Source: Treponema sp. (GTDB taxonomy: Bacteria; Spirochaetota; Spirochaetia; Treponematales; Breznakiellaceae). From it: a stretch of DNA of 5,925 nt. The notes under the pieces are model-generated. The model saw only the letters and a program-made list of their open reading frames with translations, was not told where the DNA came from and searched no databases. Position 1 is the stretch's first letter. Each line of letters begins with the position of its first letter. The position numbers were made by a program, and so were the translations under genes. The DNA is taken from positions 1-5,925 of the forward strand of contig JAITES010000120.1 of assembly GCA_031281925.1 (NCBI GenBank), in the 5' to 3' direction. Shown here in pieces: positions 1 through 5,925 of this stretch.

Positions 1-2
1 AA

Positions 3-179
3 AATTATAAAATTGACGATTTAACGGGAAAGCAGGTTTTGTGTGTGGTAAATTTTCCCCCGAGGCAAATTGGCCCCGCAATTTCCGAGGTTTTAACTTT
101 GGGTGTTCCTGATGATAAAAATGAATGTGTTTTAATAACACCCGATGCAGATGTCCCGCCTGGCGGAAGGCTGTATTAA
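3..179 (+). CDS. csaA: CsaA-type tRNA-binding protein, C-terminal end (partial)
   Basis: The reading frame is open from the left edge and gives 58 residues before TAA at 177-179; the start lies outside the window. What is visible fits the C-terminal half of the small CsaA / Trbp111-like OB-fold family: VVNFPPRQIGP, then SEVLTLGV, then VLITPDADVP with a Gly-Gly-Arg-Leu-Tyr end. In this family the dimeric OB-fold binds tRNA, and in Bacillus CsaA was described as a chaperone-like secretion helper. The same fold forms the C-terminal domain of some methionyl-tRNA synthetases, so a MetG C-terminus is the main alternative; the NFPPRQIGP wording favours stand-alone CsaA. The stop is one base before the deoC start, and the deoC ribosome binding site lies inside this gene, so the two are almost certainly cotranscribed. 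GC is about 41%, lower than the genes further right. Confidence 0.75.
   Translation, partial: NYKIDDLTGKQVLCVVNFPPRQIGPAISEVLTLGVPDDKNECVLITPDADVPPGGRLY
165..170 (+). promoter_or_regulatory. ribosome binding site of deoC, inside csaA
   Basis: GGAAGG lies ten bases before the ATG at 181. This supports the 181 start over the upstream ATG at 145, which would overlap csaA out of frame and add 12 residues that do not look like the family's N-terminus. Confidence 0.6.
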
Positions 180-180
180 T

Positions 181-903
181 ATGAAACCGGTAAAAAAAGC
201 GGAAGAAATGAATGTCAGGGAACTTGCCGCCTATATCGATCAGTCTGTTCTTAAGCCCGAATTTACCCAGGCGGAAATTAAAAAGTATATTCAGGAGGGG
301 ATTGAGTATGGATGCAAAACCGTCTGCATCAATCCGTCTTCCCTGAATATTGCGCGGGATCTTTGCAAGTCTGCGCATGTTTCTGTTCCCGGCATTTGTG
401 TGGTTTGTGATTTTCCTTTTGGTTTATCAAGTACCGAATCAAAAGTAATGCAGATAGACGCAATTTGCAGGAACAACGATATAGATGATTTGGATATAGT
501 TGCCAACTATGGATGGATTAGAAGCGGTATGTGGAAAGAGACGGAGACTGAAATCAGGAAAGTAACGGAGGCGGTTCACAAATACAACACTATCATAAAA
601 GTGATATTTGAAACCGACGCGCTTGGTATGGATGAAGTTGCGAAAGCTACCGATATTGCCTGCAATGCCGGTGTGGATTTTGTAAAAACATCAACAGGAT
701 TCTATACCGGAGGGAAAAACACCGGGGCCTCGGTTGAAGTTATACAAGTCATGATGGATGCCGCCAAAGGCCGGTGTAAAATAAAGGGTTCCGGGGGAAT
801 CAGGGAACGTGAACATTTCCTGAAGCTTATTAACATGGGAATAGATCGTATGGGTATCGGTTACCGTTCGACTCCGGTTGTTCTTGGAATTGAAAAGGGA
901 TGA
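181..903 (+). CDS. deoC: deoxyribose-phosphate aldolase family protein (DeoC-like)
   Basis: A 240-residue class I aldolase of the DERA/DeoC TIM-barrel family, close to the usual 220-260. The family cleaves 2-deoxyribose-5-phosphate to acetaldehyde and glyceraldehyde-3-phosphate in the cytoplasm. Visible motifs: IDQSVLKPEFT near residues 19-29, VCINP at 48-52, DLDIV with Asp105 (E. coli Asp102), DFVKTSTGF with the Schiff-base Lys169 (E. coli Lys167), and IKGSGGIR with Lys202 (E. coli Lys201). The catalytic triad is therefore complete. The oddity is at residues 223-231: where DERA normally has Gly-(Thr/Ala)-Ser-Ser for the phosphate, this protein reads RMGIGYRST, so the Ser pair is replaced by Gly-Tyr with a nearby Arg. 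Substrate preference may differ from classical DERA. The gene is tightly packed between csaA and a glycohydrolase gene, which suggests a shared catabolic job. GC is about 44% by hand count, well below the next gene. Confidence 0.85.
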   Translation: MKPVKKAEEMNVRELAAYIDQSVLKPEFTQAEIKKYIQEGIEYGCKTVCINPSSLNIARDLCKSAHVSVPGICVVCDFPFGLSSTESKVMQIDAICRNNDIDDLDIVANYGWIRSGMWKETETEIRKVTEAVHKYNTIIKVIFETDALGMDEVAKATDIACNAGVDFVKTSTGFYTGGKNTGASVEVIQVMMDAAKGRCKIKGSGGIREREHFLKLINMGIDRMGIGYRSTPVVLGIEKG

Positions 904-912
904 ACTAACATC

Positions 913-3072
913 ATGGCAAAACTGAAAACAGAATACATTGAAAAAATCTATTCAGGCTGGCTTGCAAAGATCATCGGGATACGGCTGGGCGCGCCCATTG
1001 AAGGCTGGACGTACCGGAAGATACAGAATGTGTACGGGGAGCTGGATCACTATCCGGTTGATTACCAGCTCTTTGCCGCGGATGACGACAGTAACGGTCC
1101 CCTGTTCTTCCTCCGGGCCCTTGAGGACGGGGAGGAGAAATTTAATTTGACATCTCAGGCGGTTGGAGAGGCTCTGCTCAACTATGCGCCCTTTGAGCAC
1201 GGGTTTTTCTGGTGGGGCGGTTACGGTATTTCAACCGAGCATACCGCGTACCTTAATCTCCGTAACGGTATTCCGGCTCCCCGTTCGGGAAGTGTGGAAC
1301 AGAACGGCCATGCGGTGGCGGAGCAGATCGGGGGGCAGATATTTATCGATACCTGGGGTCTTGTGTGTCCGGGGAATCCTGATCTCGCGGCGCGGTATGC
1401 GGAAAAGGCTGCCGGCGTTACCCACGGAGCTAACGGAATCTACGGCGGCGTCTTTATTGCCGCCTGTATCGCTCATGCCTTTGAAGAACGGAATATCCGC
1501 AGGATTATTGAAAAGGGGCTTTCCTATATTCCCGTAGATTGCGAGTACTCAAGGGTTGTCAGGGCGGTGATGGATTATAACGAAAAGAATCCCAAAAACT
1601 GGCGGGACTGTTTTGCCTACATACACGCCAATTTCGGCTATGACCGCTATCCGGGAAACTGCCATATCATTCCAAACACCGCAGTAATGATGTTGGGGCT
1701 TCTCTACGGTGAAGGCGATTTTTCCAATACCATAAACATTACCAATATGTGCGGCTGGGATACGGACTGCAATGTAGGGAATGTGGCAACGATCATGGGG
1801 GTGGTCTGTGGTCCGGGCGGCATTGATTATGAAAAATGGCGGAAACCGGTAAACGATTTTCTTGCCTGTTCCAGCGTCCTGGGTTCCATGAACATCATGG
1901 ATATTCCCTACGGGGCCCTGTACATTGCCCGGCTGGCCTGGGCTCTTGCCGGGGAGGAATTGCCGGAACCGTACAGGGAAATTGCGGAATCCCGGATTGA
2001 CAGTTGTCATTTCGAGTACCCCGGATCGACACATGCAATCCGGGTACGTGCGGAAGACGGCCGGGCCGGGCTTGAGGCGGAGCTTATCAATTCCGGTGAG
2101 GCGGCCCATTCGGGAAAACGGAGTCTCAAGGTTCATGTCATGCCCCTCATGCCGGCCGACAGGGTTTTTGTCTACAGGAAGACCCATTATGTTCCGGGGG
2201 ATTTTCATGATTCCCGTTACGATCCCAGCTTTTCACCTCTGCTCTATCCGGGCCAGACCATACACGGCAGCGTCATGCTGCCTGAGTACGCGCACGCCGC
2301 ACAGGTATCGCTTTACGTACATAATTCGGCAAACGACAGTATCATTACCGGTGAAAAAGTTACCCTGAAAAAGAATGAGTGGGCGGAACTTTCCTTCACC
2401 CTGCCTTCAATGGAAGGGGCGATCATTGATGAGGCGGGTTTTGTCTTTGACATGCAGGGAGAATCTTTTGCCCGTTTTGACCTTTCCTGTTTTATCGACG
2501 ATCTCTGGTTTGAAGGGGAGGCCGATTACACCGTGGATCTTTGTCAGGCAAAGGAAGATTTTTGGAATCCTCTGCACCGGGAAATTGCCCAGTTTTCAAG
2601 ACTCAAGGGTCTCTGGTATCTTGCAGACGGCTATGCGCATCTTTCCTGTGGGGATTTCGGCGAAGCCTATACGGGGCATCATGCATGGAAAGACTATGCC
2701 GCTTCATTTATCATCAAGCCTGTAACGGGTCATGATCACTATGTCAATGTACGGGTACAGGGGGCGATCCGTTCCTATGCCGCAGGTTTTGCCCGGGACG
2801 GAAGGCTGGTGTTTGCAAAGAATGAAAACCCCTACCGTATCCTTGCCGAAGTTCCCTTTGCATGGGAAGCGGGAAGGGACTACGCCATTACCGTTGCCGC
2901 CCGGGGTTCCCGTTTTACCGTGTCGGTAGACGGCAGGGAATACATTGTGTATACGGACAATGACAGGCCCTATCTTTCAGGCTGCATCGGTTTTTCGGTG
3001 CGGAATGGAAGCCATTGCGCGTACCGGATGATTACAGTCAGGCCGGAACCATCCGCCGAAAGCGCAGGCTGA
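913..3072 (+). CDS. ADP-ribosylglycohydrolase-family protein with two C-terminal beta-sandwich-like modules
   Basis: A 719-residue protein. Residues about 8-355 match the all-helical, di-metal ADP-ribosylglycohydrolase (DraG/ARH, COG1397-type) fold: GWLAKIIGIRLGAPIEGW at 15-32, an Asp triplet at 57-59 (AADDDS), EQIGGQIFIDTWG at 137-149, THGANGIYGG at 170-179 and GWDTDCNVGN at 281-290, whose Asp283 and Asp285 are the expected C-terminal metal ligands. The family removes ADP-ribose from proteins or cleaves N-glycosidic bonds of related small molecules. Residues about 374-537 look like a galactose-binding-like beta-sandwich ending in CFIDDLWFEG. Residues about 560-711 look like a LamG/CBM66-like sheet domain rich in Trp, Tyr and Gly. 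I infer the two modules from pattern only. No signal peptide is visible, so a cytoplasmic location is expected, which is unusual for sugar-binding modules. The start is nine bases after deoC; AAAGGGA at 894-900 is a weak, rather distant ribosome binding site. Substrate unknown; GC about 56% in sampled lines. Confidence 0.75.
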   Translation: MAKLKTEYIEKIYSGWLAKIIGIRLGAPIEGWTYRKIQNVYGELDHYPVDYQLFAADDDSNGPLFFLRALEDGEEKFNLTSQAVGEALLNYAPFEHGFFWWGGYGISTEHTAYLNLRNGIPAPRSGSVEQNGHAVAEQIGGQIFIDTWGLVCPGNPDLAARYAEKAAGVTHGANGIYGGVFIAACIAHAFEERNIRRIIEKGLSYIPVDCEYSRVVRAVMDYNEKNPKNWRDCFAYIHANFGYDRYPGNCHIIPNTAVMMLGLLYGEGDFSNTINITNMCGWDTDCNVGNVATIMGVVCGPGGIDYEKWRKPVNDFLACSSVLGSMNIMDIPYGALYIARLAWALAGEELPEPYREIAESRIDSCHFEYPGSTHAIRVRAEDGRAGLEAELINSGEAAHSGKRSLKVHVMPLMPADRVFVYRKTHYVPGDFHDSRYDPSFSPLLYPGQTIHGSVMLPEYAHAAQVSLYVHNSANDSIITGEKVTLKKNEWAELSFTLPSMEGAIIDEAGFVFDMQGESFARFDLSCFIDDLWFEGEADYTVDLCQAKEDFWNPLHREIAQFSRLKGLWYLADGYAHLSCGDFGEAYTGHHAWKDYAASFIIKPVTGHDHYVNVRVQGAIRSYAAGFARDGRLVFAKNENPYRILAEVPFAWEAGRDYAITVAARGSRFTVSVDGREYIVYTDNDRPYLSGCIGFSVRNGSHCAYRMITVRPEPSAESAG

Positions 3073-3077
3073 GCCTG
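3065..3077. repeat. short inverted repeat across the stop codon
   Basis: CAGGCT-G-AGCCTG, six-base arms with a single central base, contains the TGA stop at 3070-3072. There is no T-run after it, so it is not a convincing intrinsic terminator; it may be chance. Confidence 0.3.
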
Positions 3078-3167
3078 AACCGGGAGCTCCGTATGATGCG
3101 CCGGAAGTTCCGCTGCATGGCGCTCCTGTGAAACATGGATCCGCCCCCTTTTCACTTGGAAAAATTG

Positions 3168-3182
3168 CGGCGCAATGCGCCG
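3168..3182. repeat. inverted repeat upstream of the purB promoter (possible operator)
   Basis: CGGCGCA-A-TGCGCCG is a perfect seven-base dyad around one base. It ends ten bases before the candidate -35 box of purB, and its centre is about 53 bases before the predicted transcription start. It could be a regulator site or a small GC hairpin (six pairs, AAT loop). No T-run follows, so a terminator is unlikely. It does not read as a PurR-type site that I recognise. Confidence 0.35.
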
Positions 3183-3192
3183 TCCGTCCGTC

Positions 3193-3222
3193 TGGACAAA
3201 GCGGGCTTCCCTGTGCCATAAT
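3193..3222 (+). promoter_or_regulatory. candidate sigma-70 promoter of purB-guaB
   Basis: The -35 box TGGACA (3193-3198, 5 of 6 matches to TTGACA) is followed by 18 bases and the -10 box CATAAT (3217-3222, 5 of 6 to TATAAT). The -10 is preceded by TGC at 3214-3216, the extended -10 arrangement. A start six to eight bases after the -10 falls at 3228-3230, which is the purB ATG itself. It lies in the only sizeable gap in the window, as expected if the purine pair is transcribed apart from the upstream genes. Confidence 0.5.
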
Positions 3223-3227
3223 CGGCT

Positions 3228-4682
3228 ATGGAAGCCCCGATAATATCCAGAAGTATTTTTCAAAACATCTCTCCGGTAGATCACCGGTATTCAATTTCAG
3301 AAAAGGAAGTTTTTGATTCCCTTTCCCCCTGGCTTTCCGAAGAAGCTTCAATCAAGTCCTGCGTCAGGGCGGAGATCTCCCTGGTCATTGCCCACCTCAG
3401 GATGCGCGGCAGGTTGACTGAGTCTGTCCGTTCGGAACTGGAAAAGGCCGCTTCTCTGGTAAGTCCCGCCCAGGTCTACGCCGAAGAAGAAAAAACTCAT
3501 CACAATATCCGGGCGCTGGTGAATGTGCTTAAAACCAGAGTGCCGGAAGAAGCGGCTCCGCTGGTGCACCTGGGGGCTACCAGTGTGGATATTCTGGACA
3601 CGAGTCTTGCATGGCGAATGAAGGGGGCGGCGCTGCAGGTCACAGTACCGCTGCTGGCAAGGCTGGAAATGCTGCTCTGCGATTTTGCCGAAAAAGAGGC
3701 GGAGACTCCCCAGGTGGGGCGCACTCACGGTCAGCACGCGGTGCCCATCACCCTGGGTTTTGCCATGGCGGAGTATGTTGCCCGGCTGGGCAAATCAATT
3801 CTGGAAATTGAAAGACTCGCAGGATTACTGAAGGGGAAACTTTCGGGGGCTGTGGGAGCCTATAACGCTACAAGCATGATCGTAAAAGATCCTGAGGAAC
3901 TGGAGAGGCTCTACCTTGGCGAACTGGGTCTTGAGCCCTCCGAATATTCAAACCAGCTTGTCGAACCTGAATATCTTTTGCGGCTCCTTTTGGAATACAA
4001 TGTTGCCTTCGGTATCATTGCCAATCTTGCCGATGATCTGCGTAATCTTCAGCGCAGCGAAATAGCCGAAGTTCGGGAAGGTTTCTCCGCCTCCCAGGTG
4101 GGTTCTTCCACCATGCCCCAGAAACGGAATCCCTGGAATTCGGAACATGTAAAGAGTTTGTGGAAGGCCTTTATGCCGCGGGTAACAAGTTTCTTCATGG
4201 ATCAGATAAGTGAACATCAGCGGGATCTTACCAATTCGGCAAGTCAGCGTTTTATTGCCGATTATGTGGCGGGTTTCTGCATGGCGGCAAGCCGCATGAA
4301 AAGTGTCATCGAAGGTTTGAGTGCGGACAGGGAAAGGCTTGCGGCAAATCTGCGGGGCGGGAATATTCCCGGCGGTATTTTCGCGGAGCCTGCATATATA
4401 CTGTTGGCGGAAAGCGGCGTTTCGGACGCCCATGAACTGATACGGAAGATCACATTAAAGGCGGAGAAGGAGAGGCTTTCCTTTGCGGCAGCCCTGTCCG
4501 GTGAGCCTGAAGTATTGACGCGTATCGGCGCCAAGATGCTGGAACTGGGGTTGATTAATTCAATGGCGGAAAAACTGCCTTTCTTTGAGCATCCTGAAAA
4601 CTATTCGGGTCTTGCCGCAAAGAAGGCAAGGAGTCTTGCCCGGAAATACCGGGAATTAATGGAAAGGAGAACTTATGTTTAA
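3228..4682 (+). CDS. purB: adenylosuccinate lyase
   Basis: A 484-residue cytoplasmic homotetrameric enzyme of the fumarase/aspartase superfamily. It releases fumarate from SAICAR (giving AICAR on the way to IMP) and from adenylosuccinate (giving AMP). The N-terminus has the PurB wording NISPVDHRYS at 13-22 and SPWLSEEASI at 33-42. Superfamily regions follow: KTHHNIRA with His92 at 89-96, HLGATSVD at 114-121, RTHGQHA with the general-acid His167 at 165-171, and the signature GSSTMPQKRNP at 292-302 with the catalytic Ser pair 293-294. QRDLTNSA at 331-338 and the C-terminal helical domain from about 380 complete it. The Asp usually following His92 is Asn93 here. An in-frame TAA at 3219-3221 limits the start to ATG 3228, and the next Met is at residue 59, inside the fold. 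No Shine-Dalgarno motif precedes the ATG. The last 8 bases overlap guaB. Confidence 0.9.
   Translation: MEAPIISRSIFQNISPVDHRYSISEKEVFDSLSPWLSEEASIKSCVRAEISLVIAHLRMRGRLTESVRSELEKAASLVSPAQVYAEEEKTHHNIRALVNVLKTRVPEEAAPLVHLGATSVDILDTSLAWRMKGAALQVTVPLLARLEMLLCDFAEKEAETPQVGRTHGQHAVPITLGFAMAEYVARLGKSILEIERLAGLLKGKLSGAVGAYNATSMIVKDPEELERLYLGELGLEPSEYSNQLVEPEYLLRLLLEYNVAFGIIANLADDLRNLQRSEIAEVREGFSASQVGSSTMPQKRNPWNSEHVKSLWKAFMPRVTSFFMDQISEHQRDLTNSASQRFIADYVAGFCMAASRMKSVIEGLSADRERLAANLRGGNIPGGIFAEPAYILLAESGVSDAHELIRKITLKAEKERLSFAAALSGEPEVLTRIGAKMLELGLINSMAEKLPFFEHPENYSGLAAKKARSLARKYRELMERRTYV
4665..4669 (+). promoter_or_regulatory. ribosome binding site of guaB, inside purB
   Basis: AGGAG sits five bases before the guaB ATG, within the last codons of purB. 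Ribosomes ending purB would reach the guaB start directly, which suggests translational coupling. Confidence 0.7.
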
Positions 4683-5925
4683 TGAAGCTTTATCTTACGA
4701 TGACGTACTGTTACTGCCGGGCTATTCCGATATTCTTCCGCGGGACTGCGATATCAGGACTACTCTCTGCGCCGGGGTAAGTCTCAATGCGCCCGTCATA
4801 TCCGCGGCAATGGACACGGTAACCGAGGAAGAACTCGCTATCGCCATCGCCCTGGAGGGAGGCGCGGGGGTTATTCACCGGAATCTTTCGCCGGAAGAGC
4901 AGACCCGGCAGGTTGCCGCGGTGAAACGCTACCTTAACTGGATCATTGATTCGCCTGTAACCGTTACGGTGGATGCGCATATACGTGATGTGCTGGCCCT
5001 GAAAGAAAAATACGGTGTGTCCGGAATGCCGGTGCTTGATGCGGCGGGGCATCTTGCGGGCATCATTACCGGACGGGATCTCCGTTTCTGCAGGGATGAC
5101 AGTCTTTCTGTTGCCGAAGTGATGACCAGGAATCCGGTTACCATTACCGGCGTACCCACCGTGGAGGACGCCAGGGAAAAATTCGACAAACACCGGATCG
5201 AAAAACTTCCCATCGTGGACGGGGAGGGGAGGCTTACCGGTCTTGTTACCGTGAAGGACATGGAGAAGAACGCCAGTTTTCCCAATGCCGCCACGGATAA
5301 AACCGGAAATCTCATCGTGGGAGCGGCGGTTTCCCCCCAGGATTACAGACAGAGGCTTCCCCTGCTCAAAAATGCCAAAGTTGATTTTGTGGTGCTGGAT
5401 ACCGCCCACGGGGATTCAAGGAATGTGATGGAATCGGTGAAGGGGATAAAGAAGGAATTCGGCATTCCCGTGATCGGAGGGAATGTCGCCACCAGAGAAG
5501 GCACACGAAGGCTCATTGATGCCGGCGCCGATGCGGTAAAGATCGGTATAGGTCCCGGTTCCATCTGTACCACCCGCATCGTAGCGGGAACCGGAGTTCC
5601 CCAGTTTACCGCGGTTTGGGAATGTGCCGAAGAAGCCGCTTCTTCAAACATTCCGGTGATTGCCGACGGGGGAATCAAATTCAGCGGAGACATTGCAAAG
5701 GCTATCGGCGCGGGCGCTTCGGTGGTGATGATCGGTAACCTCTTTGCGGGGCTCAGAGAAGCGCCGGGAAACGAGATTATCTATGACGGCAGGATATACA
5801 AAGAGTACCGGGGTATGGGCAGTATGGGAGCCATTGCCAACGGTTCCGCAGACCGCTACCAGATGAGCAAGGACGAGGAACCCGTGCCCGAAGGCATTGA
5901 AGGCAGGGTACCCTACAAGGGCGAA
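4675..5925 (+). CDS. guaB: IMP dehydrogenase (3' end beyond window)
   Basis: The frame is open from ATG 4675 to the right edge, giving 417 residues of a protein normally near 480-500. It oxidises IMP to XMP with NAD+, the committed step to GMP, as a cytoplasmic tetramer/octamer. The N-terminus is classical: SYDDVLLLPGYSD at 7-19, then NAPVISAAMDTVTE at 38-51. A Bateman module of two CBS domains spans about 91-140 and 148-198, where purine nucleotides usually bind allosterically. The barrel resumes with LDTAHGDS at 241-248 (His is more usual at residue 247), GGN at 268-270, and the catalytic loop GIGPGSICTTR with Cys298. ADGG at 330-333 and MIGNLFAG at 352-359 contact IMP; Asn355 replaces the common Ser. 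The flap YRGMGSMGA is at 378-386, the catalytic Arg-Tyr dyad at 394-395, and EGIEGRVPYKG at 406-416. Only the final helices are missing. Confidence 0.93.
   Translation, partial: MFNEALSYDDVLLLPGYSDILPRDCDIRTTLCAGVSLNAPVISAAMDTVTEEELAIAIALEGGAGVIHRNLSPEEQTRQVAAVKRYLNWIIDSPVTVTVDAHIRDVLALKEKYGVSGMPVLDAAGHLAGIITGRDLRFCRDDSLSVAEVMTRNPVTITGVPTVEDAREKFDKHRIEKLPIVDGEGRLTGLVTVKDMEKNASFPNAATDKTGNLIVGAAVSPQDYRQRLPLLKNAKVDFVVLDTAHGDSRNVMESVKGIKKEFGIPVIGGNVATREGTRRLIDAGADAVKIGIGPGSICTTRIVAGTGVPQFTAVWECAEEAASSNIPVIADGGIKFSGDIAKAIGAGASVVMIGNLFAGLREAPGNEIIYDGRIYKEYRGMGSMGAIANGSADRYQMSKDEEPVPEGIEGRVPYKGE

Noticed and set aside
145..180. Upstream ATG extending the DeoC-like protein by 12 residues
   Set aside because: It overlaps the end of csaA out of frame, lacks family similarity, and the ATG at 181 has a well-placed GGAAGG.
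1549..2208. 219-residue open frame on the minus strand inside the glycohydrolase gene
   Set aside because: It is antisense to a gene with clear family motifs, is rich in residues typical of shadow frames, and shows no recognisable domain.
3073..3190. Intrinsic terminator after the glycohydrolase gene
   Set aside because: Several short dyads are present, but none has a useful loop plus a T-run on the plus strand.
3032..3316. Open second frame running past the glycohydrolase stop, rich in Pro, Ala and Glu, possibly a frameshifted C-terminal extension or a small gene
   Set aside because: The glycohydrolase already ends cleanly after its last beta-strand domain, the open frame has no start with a ribosome binding site, and it runs through the purB promoter and into purB. 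Most likely chance in GC-rich sequence.
4711..5409. 232-residue open frame on the minus strand opposite guaB
   Set aside because: guaB has unbroken, well-conserved motifs across the same stretch; the antisense frame shows no family pattern.

Overview
The window is a compact, all-plus-strand bacterial stretch of five protein genes: the 3' end of a csaA-type tRNA-binding protein gene, a deoC-family aldolase, a long ADP-ribosylglycohydrolase-family protein with two extra C-terminal beta-sandwich-like modules, purB (adenylosuccinate lyase) and the first 417 codons of guaB (IMP dehydrogenase). No RNA genes, insertion sequences or CRISPR repeats were seen. A spirochaete (Treponema-like) is my tentative guess. 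It rests on the IMP dehydrogenase IMP-site wording (MIGNLFAG, with Asn instead of the usual Ser), which I remember from the Borrelia enzyme, and on moderate GC with short intergenic gaps. It is not proven by anything here.

Region 1 (1-3072) looks like one transcription unit: csaA ends one base before the deoC ATG, and deoC ends nine bases before the ATG of the 719-residue glycohydrolase gene. The pairing of a nucleoside- or ADP-ribose-cleaving fold with a (deoxy)ribose-phosphate-type aldolase suggests a small catabolic route for a ribosylated or glycosidic compound. The aldolase keeps its catalytic Asp and two Lys but lacks the usual Ser-Ser phosphate clamp, and the glycohydrolase carries what look like sugar-binding modules without a signal peptide. 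The true substrate may therefore not be plain deoxyribose-5-phosphate. Base composition steps up at the deoC/glycohydrolase border (about 44% GC over deoC by hand count, about 56% in sampled lines of the next gene), hinting at different histories.

Region 2 (3073-3227) is a 155-base gap with several short inverted repeats and no T-run terminator. It holds a good candidate sigma-70 promoter (TGGACA, 18 bases, CATAAT with an extended TG) whose predicted start point falls on the A of the purB ATG. purB has no visible ribosome binding site, so its mRNA may be leaderless. A 15-base inverted repeat sits just upstream of the -35 box.

Region 3 (3228-5925) is a purine-nucleotide pair. purB makes IMP-precursor and AMP steps; guaB commits IMP to GMP. 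The guaB ATG overlaps the end of purB by 8 bases behind a strong AGGAG, so the two are probably translationally coupled. guaB runs off the right edge, with all its catalytic elements already in view.
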